Part shown: positions 8,219 through 17,838 of the stretch, one piece after another | How the letters are laid out: the number at the start of each line of letters is the position of its first letter | Numbering within the stretch: position 1 is the first letter of the stretch | DNA from: an uncultured Cohaesibacter sp. | GTDB taxonomy: Bacteria; Pseudomonadota; Alphaproteobacteria; Rhizobiales; Cohaesibacteraceae | Length of the DNA: 64,000 nucleotides | Assembly: GCF_963662805.1 (NCBI RefSeq) | Contig: NZ_OY759854.1 | Span: 124,001-188,000, forward strand | Reading direction: 5' to 3' | Position numbers and translations under genes: made by a program | The notes under the pieces: generated by a model | What the model saw: the letters and a program-made list of their open reading frames with translations, nothing else | Told to the model about the DNA's origin: nothing | Databases searched by the model: none

Positions 8219-8896
8219 ATGCAAATACTTCTGATAGAAGATGACCAGACGACCAGTGACTATGTCAGGCAGGGGTTCACCGAGGCCGGGCATGTGTGCG
8301 ATGTCCTTTTCGATGGTTCCGATGGTCTGTTTCAAGCGACCCGAGAACATTATGACGTAATCATCGCCGACAGGATGCTACCAGGCCTTGATGGCCTATC
8401 GATGATCAAGGCTCTGCGAGCGGCAGGCAAAAAGACTCCGGTTATATTCCTCACTTCGATTGGAGGGGTGGACGACAGAGTGGAAGGCCTCGAGGCCGGA
8501 GGGGATGACTATCTCGTCAAACCCTTCAGCTTTTCCGAACTGGCGGCAAGGGTGGCTGCCCTGTCCCGACGCCCGGCTCTCGTCCATGAGGAAACGGTCC
8601 TTAAAATTCAAGATCTGGAAATGGACCTGGTCCGTCATCAGGTGTCCCGAGCCGGTCAGGTTATTGATCTGCAACCACGTGAGTTCAAACTGCTGGAAGT
8701 GCTCATGCGCGCGAAAGGAAGGGTCGTCACCCGAACCATGATCATCGAGAAGGTGTGGGGGTTTCACTTCGATCCGCAGACCAGTGTGATTGAAACACAT
8801 ATCAGTCGCCTGCGATCCAAGATTGATAAGCCATTCGAAACTCAACTTTTGCAGACGGTACGCAATGCTGGCTATTCCATCCAAATTCCGGGTTAG
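8219..8896 (+). CDS. OmpR/PhoB-family response regulator
   Basis: 225 residues. The receiver domain has the acidic pair D8/D9, phosphoacceptor D51 in IIADRMLPG, T79 and K101 in LVKPF. The C-terminal winged helix (about 130-222) ends with VIETHISRLRSKI and the usual wing. It resembles the QseB/TctD/PmrA group, which often controls envelope-lipid genes. It overlaps the histidine kinase by 32 bp. The neighbouring lipid-modifying enzymes and PepSY protein are the likely regulon. Confidence 0.93.
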   Translation: MQILLIEDDQTTSDYVRQGFTEAGHVCDVLFDGSDGLFQATREHYDVIIADRMLPGLDGLSMIKALRAAGKKTPVIFLTSIGGVDDRVEGLEAGGDDYLVKPFSFSELAARVAALSRRPALVHEETVLKIQDLEMDLVRHQVSRAGQVIDLQPREFKLLEVLMRAKGRVVTRTMIIEKVWGFHFDPQTSVIETHISRLRSKIDKPFETQLLQTVRNAGYSIQIPG

Positions 8897-10256
8897 ATTG
8901 CCTCGCAGTAGTGGCTTTCGTCTGGCGGTTATCTTTTCCGCCATTTTTCTGATTGCTGCATGTGTGGCACTTGTCGTCGCCTTCACGATCATCGAACAGG
9001 AGCTCAATGCGCGCCATGTTCGCGATATAGATCAGGAAAAAGCCTTATTTATTGCGGCCTATCAGACAGGTGGCAACAAGCAGCTCATCGATCTGGTCAC
9101 CGCACGTTCCAAGACGACCCGTGATTTGGATCGAGTTTATCTCCTCATCGATGGCAATGGAGATAAACTCGCTGGAAATTTGGATATTTCCAAGAAAAGT
9201 CATCAATTCGATCTTCAATATAAACGGGAAGAGCGAGTTCCTGCCAAGGCAATCGGTCTCAAGCTTGATTTTGACTACTATGTCCGGACCATTAGTATCG
9301 GCGATATGTCTTTGCTGCTGGGCTCAAGTGCAAAAGACATTGATGAAGTCGAGGAAGTCTTCCTGCAAGGGGCGGGCTGGGCCATCGTTCTGCTTGCTTC
9401 CATTTCCCTGATTGGAGGCGGGGGGCTGTCCTATCGGATGAATAGACGAATCTCCAAAATTGAAGACGCTTTAGAAACCGTAGCCAACGGAAATTTTGAC
9501 GTTGAGATTCCAAAGAGTGGATCAGGGGATGATATCGATCAGCTCGCCTCATTGATGGACAACACCATCGCAAAACTCGGTGCAAGTGTAGAGACCAACA
9601 GACAGATTTCTGCCGATATCGCCCATGATCTGAAAACTCCGATGAATCGTTTGCGTATCAATGTAGAGCAGGCGCTCTATGCAGTTGAAAAGGGCAAATC
9701 AGTTACGGTCTATTTGGAGACAATAGAGAAAGAAAGTGCGGCAATTCTGAAGACCTTTGATGCGCTGCTACGCATCGCTCAGATCGAGGGAGGCGCGCGC
9801 AAGGCACGGTTTGACTGGGTCGATCCATGCGAAATATTGGCTGATGTGAGCGAATTCTACTCCGAACATGCCGAAGACCTCGGCTCTCATCTGGTTCTGA
9901 CGCCTCCCCAAGCCCTGCCCAAAGTATACGGGGATGCAGAGCTTTTGTCCCAAATGCTGTCCAATCTCATTGAGAATTCGCTCAAGCATGGAGGCGAGGC
10001 AGCGACGATCACATGTTCTGCCATTCTCGATGAGCGCTCTTTGGTTCTAACGATTTCCGATAATGGTTGCGGTATTCCTGTTGAAGAAAGAGACAAGGTG
10101 ACAAGGCGCCTCTATCGGCTTGAGAAAAGCCGTACCACACCCGGGTCGGGGTTGGGATTGTCCATGGTTAAGGCGATTGCCGACCTGCATGCGGCCGATC
10201 TGCAACTGGGCGACAATAACCCTGGTCTCCGAACATCTATCCGTTTCCCGCTATAG
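8865..10256 (+). CDS. Sensor histidine kinase with HAMP domain
   Basis: 463 residues from ATG 8865; the open frame extends further upstream but that start would overlap the regulator by more than 100 bp. A first membrane helix (about 18-40), a periplasmic loop rich in acidic residues and a second helix (about 170-192) precede HAMP. The H-box ADIAHDLKTPMNR has its His near 254. The N-box NLIENSLKHG and G-boxes SDNGCGIP and GSGLGLSM are intact, so it should be active. It partners the upstream response regulator. An acidic sensor loop is usual in kinases that sense divalent cations or cationic peptides; that link is inference. Confidence 0.92.
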   Translation: MLAIPSKFRVRLPRSSGFRLAVIFSAIFLIAACVALVVAFTIIEQELNARHVRDIDQEKALFIAAYQTGGNKQLIDLVTARSKTTRDLDRVYLLIDGNGDKLAGNLDISKKSHQFDLQYKREERVPAKAIGLKLDFDYYVRTISIGDMSLLLGSSAKDIDEVEEVFLQGAGWAIVLLASISLIGGGGLSYRMNRRISKIEDALETVANGNFDVEIPKSGSGDDIDQLASLMDNTIAKLGASVETNRQISADIAHDLKTPMNRLRINVEQALYAVEKGKSVTVYLETIEKESAAILKTFDALLRIAQIEGGARKARFDWVDPCEILADVSEFYSEHAEDLGSHLVLTPPQALPKVYGDAELLSQMLSNLIENSLKHGGEAATITCSAILDERSLVLTISDNGCGIPVEERDKVTRRLYRLEKSRTTPGSGLGLSMVKAIADLHAADLQLGDNNPGLRTSIRFPL

Positions 10257-10289
10257 GCCAAAGCCCGGTCCGCCGAAGGTAAAATCTCC

Positions 10290-12305
10290 ATGACGAAATA
10301 TCTTGAGCCCTTGCTTGGCATGATCGGCTCCCATCCCAACTTTGCGATGTTGGCGGTGTTTATTGTTGCCATGACCGAGGCCATCTTTCTGGTGGGCTTG
10401 TTTGTGCCCTCTACGGTCATTCTGGTTACTGCGGGGTCTCTGATTGGCGCAGGCAGCCTTCCTCTGATGCCCATTTTTGCCTTCACGATGATGGTGGCGA
10501 TTGTCGGTGATGGCGTCTCAGATTGGATTGGCCATCATTTCAAAGGGCGGATCCGGTCTATGTGGCCGTTTCGCAATTTCTCAAGCTTGTTTCAAAGAGG
10601 AGAGCATTTCTTCGGGAGACACGGGGGCAAGAGCATTTTCATTGGCAGGTTCCTTCCAGGCATAAAGACGGTTATGCCGACTGTCGCAGCAGTTGCTGGG
10701 ATGCATCCTTGGCGCTTCACGTGGATAAATATCGTCTCGTCTGTCATTTGGACGGCAGCACATCTCGTCCCCGGAATTTTGCTAGGGCGCGCCATCGATA
10801 CAGGCATGCAAGCTCATCCCCATTTGCTGGAAATGCTGCTTGTGGTGGGCGCGGTGATAATGGCTAGTTGGTACGCAACGCGCTTGTTGGTGATCAGGTT
10901 TTTGCCTCTGGTAGTTGCTGCATATGATCAGTTCAAGGATCGAATTGGAAAATCCAGCCTGCCGCCAGCCCGGTTCATTGCCCGAATTCTGGTCAATGAA
11001 CGAGGTGAACTGGTGCAGATGATGCTGGGCATTCCATTGCTAATCTATCTGTTCGGGTTCCTTGAGCTGCTCGTCGATCTGCTTTGGGATCCGGAGCTGG
11101 TCCGCTCGGATCTGGCAATCAGCAATTACATTCAGACCATCAGATCGGAGGTGGGGGATCGCATCATGGTCGCTATTACCATGCTTGGCGACGCAGCGGT
11201 TCTGACTCCGCTGGCCATTCTTCTGGTAGTTGGGGCTTTGGTGGCTGGCCGAAAGCGGCTGGCGGCAAGTCTGGCCATGATACTCGCAGGTGCAGCCGTC
11301 TTTGTTCCCTTGACGAAACTGCTCATTCACCGAGCCAGACCGATAGATCTTTATCAGGGTGCAGAACAATTCAGCTTTCCAAGCGGCCACGCGATGTTGT
11401 CGACGACAATCATCGGCATCTGCTTTCTGCTCATTGCGCACCTTTTCCAGGCGCGGATTAGACTCGGTCTTTATATAGTCGCTTCCGCGCTGATTAGCAT
11501 GATCAGTTTTTCTCGCCTGTATCTGCAGGCACATTGGCCAAGTGACGTGATCGCGGGCACCTTTTTTGGGAGCGCACTGGTGTTGTTTGTCGCCATCATC
11601 CTGCACGGCAAGCGGATCGACAGGGTTTCTAATTATACAGGTACCGCATTCCTCTTTATCCTGCTTTTCGTCTTTCCCTACCATTTGGTGACAGGTTATG
11701 AGGCTGCCCTTCAAAAATACCAACCTGTGACCAAGACAGAAACAATCAGTACCGATAACTGGCTTCAGGCCCCATGGAGCAATGTGACGAGGGCACAGAT
11801 TGGATTGGACGGGGAGCTCAAAAATCCAGTGCTGTTTCAAAGCAATATTGAACGCGCGTCTATTGAGGCAGTATTGCTTAAGGCCGGATGGCAAAGGGTG
11901 GAGCCCGCACCCTTCAACCAATGGCTCAATGAAATGCTACCTTGCCAAAACACTGTGTCGTCATCTCTTTCTCCACTTCTCTCGACCCACAACGGAAATT
12001 TTCCGATCGCTACCCTCATAAAGCCTTCCTCACAGCCAATCAAAGGAGGGCTCTGGGTGCTCCGCTTGTGGCAGAGCCCCTTGTCTGTGGGCACGGTTGG
12101 GAAAGCCCGGCGGGTTTTGGTGTCTACTCTGGAGCGTCAGACCCGTTCTCCCTTGCTTTTGGGTTTTTCTGTCGGAAAGCGCGCAATGCTTCAACCGGGA
12201 GAAGAGGCAGATCTGGGCCGCGACCTTGTTACGACGCTGGCGCGCGCTATTCCCAACGCAAAGGTAGCCGCGCAAGACGGACAATATGTCATTTCGATCC
12301 CGTGA
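10290..12305 (+). CDS. DedA-PAP2-LssY three-domain membrane protein
   Basis: 671 residues. The N-terminal third is a DedA/VTT domain with GRFLPGIKTVMP near residue 115. The middle is a PAP2 phosphatase with all three motifs: KLLIHRARP near 344, FPSGHAM near 365 and SRLYLQAHWPSD near 407. The C-terminal soluble part (about 470-671) resembles LssY. DedA proteins flip or scramble polyprenyl and phospholipids; PAP2 enzymes dephosphorylate lipid phosphates. The fusion suggests coupled movement and dephosphorylation of a lipid carrier or lipid A precursor. It is the longest intact gene of the cluster and follows the kinase by 33 bp. Confidence 0.92.
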   Translation: MTKYLEPLLGMIGSHPNFAMLAVFIVAMTEAIFLVGLFVPSTVILVTAGSLIGAGSLPLMPIFAFTMMVAIVGDGVSDWIGHHFKGRIRSMWPFRNFSSLFQRGEHFFGRHGGKSIFIGRFLPGIKTVMPTVAAVAGMHPWRFTWINIVSSVIWTAAHLVPGILLGRAIDTGMQAHPHLLEMLLVVGAVIMASWYATRLLVIRFLPLVVAAYDQFKDRIGKSSLPPARFIARILVNERGELVQMMLGIPLLIYLFGFLELLVDLLWDPELVRSDLAISNYIQTIRSEVGDRIMVAITMLGDAAVLTPLAILLVVGALVAGRKRLAASLAMILAGAAVFVPLTKLLIHRARPIDLYQGAEQFSFPSGHAMLSTTIIGICFLLIAHLFQARIRLGLYIVASALISMISFSRLYLQAHWPSDVIAGTFFGSALVLFVAIILHGKRIDRVSNYTGTAFLFILLFVFPYHLVTGYEAALQKYQPVTKTETISTDNWLQAPWSNVTRAQIGLDGELKNPVLFQSNIERASIEAVLLKAGWQRVEPAPFNQWLNEMLPCQNTVSSSLSPLLSTHNGNFPIATLIKPSSQPIKGGLWVLRLWQSPLSVGTVGKARRVLVSTLERQTRSPLLLGFSVGKRAMLQPGEEADLGRDLVTTLARAIPNAKVAAQDGQYVISIP

Positions 12306-12335
12306 ACCTGGTAAAAAAAGCGAAGAGGGTCAAAC

Positions 12336-12351
12336 CTTACAAATTTGTGAT
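12336..12351 (+). promoter_or_regulatory. Proposed response-regulator box, site 2
   Basis: CTTAC-AAATTT-GTGAT lies 79 bp before the phosphoesterase start. The bases that follow contain TTTGTGA-TTAT-TTTGTGA, a direct repeat of the half-site with an 11-bp period, the geometry OmpR-family regulators use. Confidence 0.45.
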
Positions 12352-12429
12352 TATTTTGTGACGCGGTGCTCAAGCGGCGAACCTAATACTCTTGCTCAAC
12401 GCAATAATTTCGAGTTTTAGGAGACAAAC

Positions 12430-13289
12430 ATGTCACAAATCGGTGAAACAAATCTTGGAGACTACCCGGCAAAACCGGCAGATCAACCGGACGGTGAGCC
12501 TGTTCCCATATCCGAAGGATCAGAAACGTCAAAACTGGATGAGCCTGTAAAAAGATGCAGAACAATCTTTATCTCCGATCTTCATTTGGGAACGCGGGCA
12601 TTCCTGTTCCGAACTGCTGCTGGATTTTCTCAACACGCACGAGGCTGACACGATCTATCTGGTCGGCGATATCGTGGATACCTGGTATTCGATGGGCAGA
12701 CGCTGGAAGGTCAATGACCATGCCGTCATTCAAAAGCTGCTGGAAAAATCCCGCCATGGTTGCCAACTCATCATGATTCCTGGAAATCACGATGCTTTGT
12801 TCCGTCTGTTCGATGGGGCTGACATCGGTCAGATTGAGATCAGGCAGGAAGACGAATATCAGACGGCAGATGGCAGTCGTTACCTGATAACCCATGGCGA
12901 CCAGTGCGACACTTTCTGTGATCGCATACCGTTCCTCGCTGCGCTTGGTGCCCTGAGCGAAAGTGTCGCTCTGGCTCTCGACGACCTTCAGAAGGAGCTG
13001 TTGGCCCGTTTCGGTCGCACAAAATGGGGCGGGATCGACTGGACCATCCAGAAGGTCAAGAACATGACCCGAAAACATGATCAGTTCGAGCAGCGACTGG
13101 TTGCTCTGGCTGCCGATCGCGAGCTTGACGGCATCATTTGCGGCCACTTCCATTTGCCCTGCCCTGCGACCAATCGAGGGAAAGACCTATGCCAATTGCG
13201 GTGACTGGGTGGGAAGCAACACGGCCATTCTCGAACAGATGGATGGCAGTCTGAAACTCTGGACCGCGGCCCCGCATTTATCGGCATAG
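12430..13289 (+). pseudogene. LpxH-like UDP-2,3-diacylglucosamine pyrophosphatase, two frameshifts
   Basis: The metallophosphoesterase motifs are present in order but in three frames: FISDLHLGTR (frame of the ATG at 12430), then VGDIVDTW, PGNHD, THGDQCD and GHFHLP (second frame), then EGKTYANCGDW and a stop at 13289. Single-base shifts are needed near 12600 and near 13165. The family removes UMP from UDP-2,3-diacylglucosamine in lipid A synthesis; cluster homologues act on lipid pyrophosphates. Either it is a recent pseudogene or the sequence carries indel errors, since every catalytic motif is preserved. Confidence 0.75.
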
Positions 13290-13313
13290 TGCACCAACCT
13301 CTCAACCAGAACC

Positions 13314-14500
13314 ATGTCCCACATTCAGGGCATGATATTCAGGATGGATGAAATGACATCACCTTTCATGATCCTCATCGGCTTGCTTGCCGGCCTCTCA
13401 CTCCTGTTCCAGCTGTCGACTTCATGGCTGGTCGCAAGGCGTTTCAAAACCCGCAGGCGACCAGACCCGAACACATCAAGACCCGGACTTGCCATCTTGC
13501 GTCCGGTCTGCGGGCTGGAACCAGAGCTATGGGAAACATTGTCTTCGAGCTTTTGCGGGCTGACGGCTGAGGATGAGGTCATCTTCTGTCTGGCGGACGA
13601 GACCGACCCGGCCATACCCATGGTTTGCGCGATCATGGATGCCCATGGCGCCATCCCGTCCCGACTGCTGATCGGAGACAGCGCCATTTCGGCGAACCCG
13701 AAACTGAACAATCTGCAAAAAGGCTGGCTGAAGGCACGTCATGACTGGATCGCGATGATCGACAGCAACGTCATGCTGTCGGACAATTATGCGCAAATTC
13801 TGTTTGATAGCTGGGACGAACAAACGGGGCTTGTCAGTTCGCCACCGCTGGGCGTCGAGGCAATCGGTTGGTGGGCGCGCATCGAGGGTGCCATTCTCAA
13901 TTCCTATCAGGGGCGCTGTCAGCTTGCGTCTGACGAACTGGGGGCAGGGTTTGCTCAAGGCAAGCTTCTCTTCTGGCACAGGGATATTCTGGAATCCGCT
14001 GGTGGGATGACGGCTCTCGCACAAACAATCTGGCTGAAGATATCGCATCGACGAAGATCGTGCGTCAGGCCGGCATGAAGGTTACTCTCGTACATTTTCC
14101 CTTCGCCCAGCCATTGGGACAAAGGACATTCGGCGAAGTCTGGAAGCGGCAGGTTCGCTGGGCGCGCGTCAGGCGGGAAGGCTTCCCCCTGCTGTTCACG
14201 ATGGAGCCGCTTTCCGGTCCGCTGCTGCCGGGCCTGTTTCTGGCCTTTATGCTGGTGCAGATGTCCATGCCCATTGTTTCGCCTCTGTTGATGCTGTTGT
14301 TCCTGATCGTCTGGTATGGGGCGGAAGCGTGGATGGTGCGCAAGGCTGGCTGGCCCTTTGCTTCGGGGGACATCTGGGTATGGGTGATGCGGGACATGCT
14401 TCTACCAGCCATATGGCTGTTATCTTTCTCCTCAAAGGGGTTCGACTGGCGCGGCAATGTCATCGATCCGAAGATGAGCACGGTAACCGCCCGAAAGTAG
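13314..14500 (+). pseudogene. Ceramide-glucosyltransferase-like (GT21/HpnI-type) enzyme, one frameshift
   Basis: An N-terminal membrane anchor (about 18-38) precedes a GT-A domain with FCLADETDPA and AMIDSNVML (D1 and D2 motifs). The second frame carries the downstream part with LAEDIASTKIV and RQVRWARVRR, the QxxRW-type box, followed by C-terminal membrane helices. One base must be added or removed near 14030 to join them. The usual role is transfer of a sugar to ceramide or a hopanoid. The start may be ATG 13353, preceded by AGGATGG. It lies 24 bp after the phosphoesterase and 5 bp before the DedA gene. Confidence 0.75.
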
Positions 14501-14505
14501 ATCTC

Positions 14506-15084
14506 ATGTTTGCATCATCAGAGGCCATCTTGTTGCATCTGCAAGGCAACGGCCTGCTTTTTCTCTTTCCCCTCGCGATCCTTGAAGGGCCGATCGTTTC
14601 GGTCCTTACCGGCTGGCTGGTGCATCTGGGCTTCATGGCGTTCGGCCTCAGCTTTTTGGTGCTTGTCGTGGCGGATCTGGTCGGCGACGTCGTGATCTAC
14701 TATCTGGGTCAGCATTTCTATGGGCTGTTATCGGAAAGATGGAAGCGACGGCTTGGCCTGACTGAAGAGCGTATATCGAAAGCAGAAGAGCATTTCAGAA
14801 AACACGGCCGCATGACCCTTGTCATTGCCAAGATCACCCATTCCTTCGGCTTTGCCGCGCTGGCAATTGCAGGCATGACCAGAATGCCCATGTCCGTCTT
14901 TCTGCTCTACAACACCATTGCGACCATACCCAAGACACTGCTATTCTTGGCTATCGGCTACTTCGTGGGCAACAGTCATCTTCTGCTGGACAGTTGGATA
15001 GGGAAGGGATCCCTTACCATCTTCCTGCTGGGGAGCTTGCTGTTCGCCTTCATGTGGCTCAAAAAGAGGAGACATTCAAAATGA
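14506..15084 (+). CDS. Small DedA/VTT-family membrane protein
   Basis: 192 residues from ATG 14506. Hydrophobic N-terminal re-entrant segment with PLAILEGPIVSV, then DLVGDVVIYYLGQ, an Arg/Lys-rich cytosolic loop, and AKITHSFGFAALAIAGM in place of the usual RFxPGxR loop. Three or four membrane spans follow. It belongs to the SNARE-associated/VTT superfamily of lipid flippases. It overlaps the downstream glycosyltransferase by four bases (ATGA) and is intact. Confidence 0.85.
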   Translation: MFASSEAILLHLQGNGLLFLFPLAILEGPIVSVLTGWLVHLGFMAFGLSFLVLVVADLVGDVVIYYLGQHFYGLLSERWKRRLGLTEERISKAEEHFRKHGRMTLVIAKITHSFGFAALAIAGMTRMPMSVFLLYNTIATIPKTLLFLAIGYFVGNSHLLLDSWIGKGSLTIFLLGSLLFAFMWLKKRRHSK

Positions 15085-15842
15085 GCTTCCAACACAATAC
15101 CGGACCTTTTGAAAGCAAGGTTTCATGCATCATCCCGACCTTCAATGAGGCTCCGCGGATCCTTGCCGTTCTCGACATCGTCCGCCGCCATCCGCAGATA
15201 AATGAAGTCATCGTCGTAGATGACGGCTCCACGGATGGCACCGCGTCAATCGTTGCCTCGGTTGCCGGTGTGCGCCTGTTCCGCATGCCCCGGAATGGCG
15301 GCAAGACAAAAGCCCTTGCCAAGGGTTTCGAAATGGCAACCGGCAGCCACATCCTGCTCGTTGATGCCGACCTCATCGGGCTGAATGGCGACGATCTGAC
15401 AGCCTTGATAAATCCGGTCTTGACCGGCACCACAGACATTTCGATCAGCCTCCGGCGCAATGCACCCCGTCTCTGGCACTGGGTCGGGATCGATTATATT
15501 TCCGGCGAGCGCTGCATGAAGGCCTCCCTCGTTTCCCCCTATCTGGGCGAGCTTGAAAGCCTGCCAAAATTCGGCTTCGAGGTCTGGCTCAATGATCTGT
15601 GCATCATGCAGTCCGCTCGCATTTCGGTGGTTCTATGGGATGGTGTGGTCAGTCCTTCCAAGGTCAGCAAAATGGGTCGCCTGAAGGGCGTTCTTGCCGA
15701 TTTCGGCATGATCGGAGATCTGTTCAGGAAGGAAACACCCTGGCAACTGGTCAAGCAGATCTGGAAGATGGAAAAACTGAAAACCGACCGCGCATTATGT
15801 CAACACATTATGACCGCACAGCTCCTTAGGGAGCTCGTTTAG
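15081..15842 (+). CDS. GT2-family glycosyltransferase
   Basis: 253 residues from ATG 15081; an upstream in-frame start would lie inside the DedA gene. Typical GT-A features: CIIPTFNEAPRI at the N-terminus, VVDDGSTDGT near 43 and LLVDADL near 91, the DxD-type metal site. No membrane helices are evident, unlike dolichol-phosphate mannose synthases with a C-terminal anchor. It probably transfers a sugar to a lipid carrier or membrane lipid supplied by neighbouring enzymes. The end overlaps the likely start of the phosphatase pseudogene. Confidence 0.85.
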   Translation: MSFQHNTGPFESKVSCIIPTFNEAPRILAVLDIVRRHPQINEVIVVDDGSTDGTASIVASVAGVRLFRMPRNGGKTKALAKGFEMATGSHILLVDADLIGLNGDDLTALINPVLTGTTDISISLRRNAPRLWHWVGIDYISGERCMKASLVSPYLGELESLPKFGFEVWLNDLCIMQSARISVVLWDGVVSPSKVSKMGRLKGVLADFGMIGDLFRKETPWQLVKQIWKMEKLKTDRALCQHIMTAQLLRELV

Positions 15843-16363
15843 CGAAAACCAGACAGCTCCAAAGAAACACAAGTTCATTCAATACAATCGGATCATCATT
15901 GCTCTAGTTGCTATCTCCCTTTTGATAGGTGGCTATCTCGCAATTCTACAATTGACCGGAAATTTCCATGCTGCCAAAGAGGGCTTGGTTTATCGATCTG
16001 CCCAGCCGTCCGGTGAAGACCTCGATAGCTACACCTCGGATTTGGGCCTTCGGTCCGTGATCAATCTTAGAGGTGCCAGCAGCTCGACATGGTATATAGA
16101 ATAGGTTGAAGCGGCAGACCGGAATAAACTGCAATTGATCAACTTCCCGATGTCCGACAAGAAAGTTATGTCGAGTACCGACGTCAACCGTCTTGTAAGG
16201 CTCATGCAAGAAGCCCCCAAACCCATGCTAATTCACTGCAAAGCGGGAGCGGACCCGAAGTGGCCTCGCTGCTGCCTTGTATCTCGCTCGGGTTATGAGA
16301 GGTGGTCCCGGAAAATCGGACCATATGTTAAGGTGGATCGCCTGAGAAGAAAGACGATCCGAA

Positions 16364-16672
16364 ATGACGAAGAGAAAACGCTATTCCGCCGATTTCAAAG
16401 CCAAGGTTGCGCTTGAAGCGATCCGGGAAGAATTGACGCTTTCCGAGCTGTCGAAGAAGTATGACGTGCACCCGAATATGATCAGCACCTGGAAGCGGGC
16501 CGCGATCGAGAATATGGCGACAGCTTTTTCGAAGGGCAAGGAAACAGAGAGCCAGGCCAGTGCCGAGGAAATCGTGAAGCTTCACGCCAAGATTGGCCAG
16601 TTGGTCGTGGAGCGGGATTTTTTATCACAAGCCTCTGTTCTACTGGGCGTGAATGGAGGCAAAAAGCGGTGA
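16364..16672 (+). CDS. IS3-family OrfA (helix-turn-helix transposase subunit)
   Basis: 102 residues starting MTKRKRYSADFKAKVALEAI, a typical IS3 OrfA with helix-turn-helix (LSELSKKYDVHPNMIS) and a C-terminal leucine zipper-like helix. The run A5G just before the stop is a plausible slippery site for the programmed -1 frameshift that makes the OrfAB transposase. It overlaps orfB by four bases. Confidence 0.92.
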   Translation: MTKRKRYSADFKAKVALEAIREELTLSELSKKYDVHPNMISTWKRAAIENMATAFSKGKETESQASAEEIVKLHAKIGQLVVERDFLSQASVLLGVNGGKKR

Positions 16673-17498
16673 TGCGGGATCATTCCAAGCTCAGTATCCG
16701 TCGCCAATGCAAGCTTTTGTCTCTGTCGCGGTCGGGTCTATATTATCAGCCGGTCGGCGAAAGTGCTGAGAATCTGCGGTTCATGGAAATCATTGATAAG
16801 CAGTTTCTGGAAACGCCTTGGTATGGTTCCCGGCAAATGGCCCGCTACATGAAACGACAGGGCTATAAATGCGGGCGTCATCGTGTTCGCCGTCTGATGC
16901 GATTGATGCGGCTGGTTCCAATCTACCGGGAACCCAATACCAGCAAGAAGCATCCCGCGCACAAGATCTGGCCATATCTGCTGAAGGATGTGTCAATCGA
17001 GCGGCCCAACCAAGTCTGGTGTGTCGACATCACCTATATCCCGATGCGTCGCGGCTTTCTATATCTGGTGGCAATCATGGACTGGTATAGCCGGAAGGTC
17101 TTGTCCTGGCGGCTTTCCAACAGCATGGAAGCCAGTTTCTGTGTTGATGCTCTGAAAGAGGCTTGGCCAAATATGGACCGCCGGAAATCATGAATAGCGA
17201 TCAGGGATCCCAATTTACCAGTTCCGACTGGATCCAGACCCTGACCGATGCTGAGGTGAAAATTTCCATGGACGGTCGAGGGCGCTGGGTTGATAACCGT
17301 ATGATTGAACGGCTCTGGCGATCCATCAAATACGAATGTATTTATCTCAATGCTTTCGAGACAGGATCAGAGGCGAGGATCGGTATCGCGAAATGGATTA
17401 CCTATTACAATGCCGAGCGGCCTCATTCCAGCCATGGCATCTTGACCCCGAACGAGGCATATGACACCACACTAACCATCGAGAAAATTGCAGCCTGA
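16669..17498 (+). pseudogene. IS3-family OrfB (DDE integrase core), one-base deletion
   Basis: Starts at GTG 16669 or ATG 16672. It contains HRVRRLMRLM, VWCVDITYIPM (first Asp) and, in the next frame, MNSDQGSQFTS (second Asp), MIERLWRSIKYE (Glu region) and YNAERPHSSHG. A single base, probably C, is missing near 17163, between the first and second catalytic Asp. The first frame stops at 17193. Confidence 0.88.
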
Positions 17499-17752
17499 TG
17501 TGAAACTTGGATCCACCTTAAATTGGCTGCAATATGGTCCAAATTCCAGGACCACCTCTATGAATGTGCCCTCAGAGGAGGCCGAAACACAATTATCATT
17601 TCGATTTGGTCACATTGGCATCCCGTTCCTATCCGCGGCCTATGCCATGGACATCACATGGAAAGAACAGGAAAACATGATAATTTACAAAAACTTGCCA
17701 GATCAAAGAGCGATCCTGCAGGTGAAACCCAACACTTGAGATCGCCATAGAC

Positions 17753-17768
17753 TTTACAAAATTGTAAG
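17753..17768 (+). promoter_or_regulatory. Proposed response-regulator box, site 3, cut off from pepSY by IS5
   Basis: TTTAC-AAAATT-GTAAG. With the IS5 element removed this site lies about 83 bp before the PepSY start, nearly the same spacing as site 2 to its gene. Confidence 0.45.
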
Positions 17769-17838
17769 CGAATCCCAAGAGGTATGAATATTTGATCCCT
17801 AGATTACCAGCATCGAGAGACAGCAAGTTTCTCAAAAT

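Larger units (their letters stand above)
16299..17558 (+). mobile_element. IS3-family insertion sequence, 1260 bp
   Basis: The terminal repeats start GAGGTGGTCC(C/T)GGAA on each side and continue imperfectly through GGACCATA. The 5-bp target duplication TATGA flanks it exactly (16294-16298 and 17559-17563). It carries overlapping orfA and orfB. A base deletion in orfB suggests this copy is inactive unless it is a sequencing error. Confidence 0.92.
15797..17739 (+). pseudogene. Tyrosine/dual-specificity phosphatase gene interrupted by an IS3 element
   Basis: The product would have a membrane anchor (IIIALVAISLLIGGYL), then LVYRSAQPSGEDL, SVINLRG and LIHCKAGADR-SG, the CxxxxxR phosphatase loop. 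Three lesions precede the insertion: a shift near 15830, an in-frame TAG at 16102-16104 and one extra C near 16251. The IS lies after LARVM. Removing it with one copy of the 5-bp duplication restores the frame into NVPSEEAETQLSF and GHIGIPFLSAAY, the usual C-terminus. The ancestral enzyme was probably a periplasm-facing lipid-linked phosphatase. Confidence 0.8.

Noticed and set aside
11040..11921. A 293-codon minus-strand open frame
   Set aside because: It lies wholly inside the DedA-PAP2-LssY gene, whose motifs are clear; the antisense product has low-complexity polar composition and no family.
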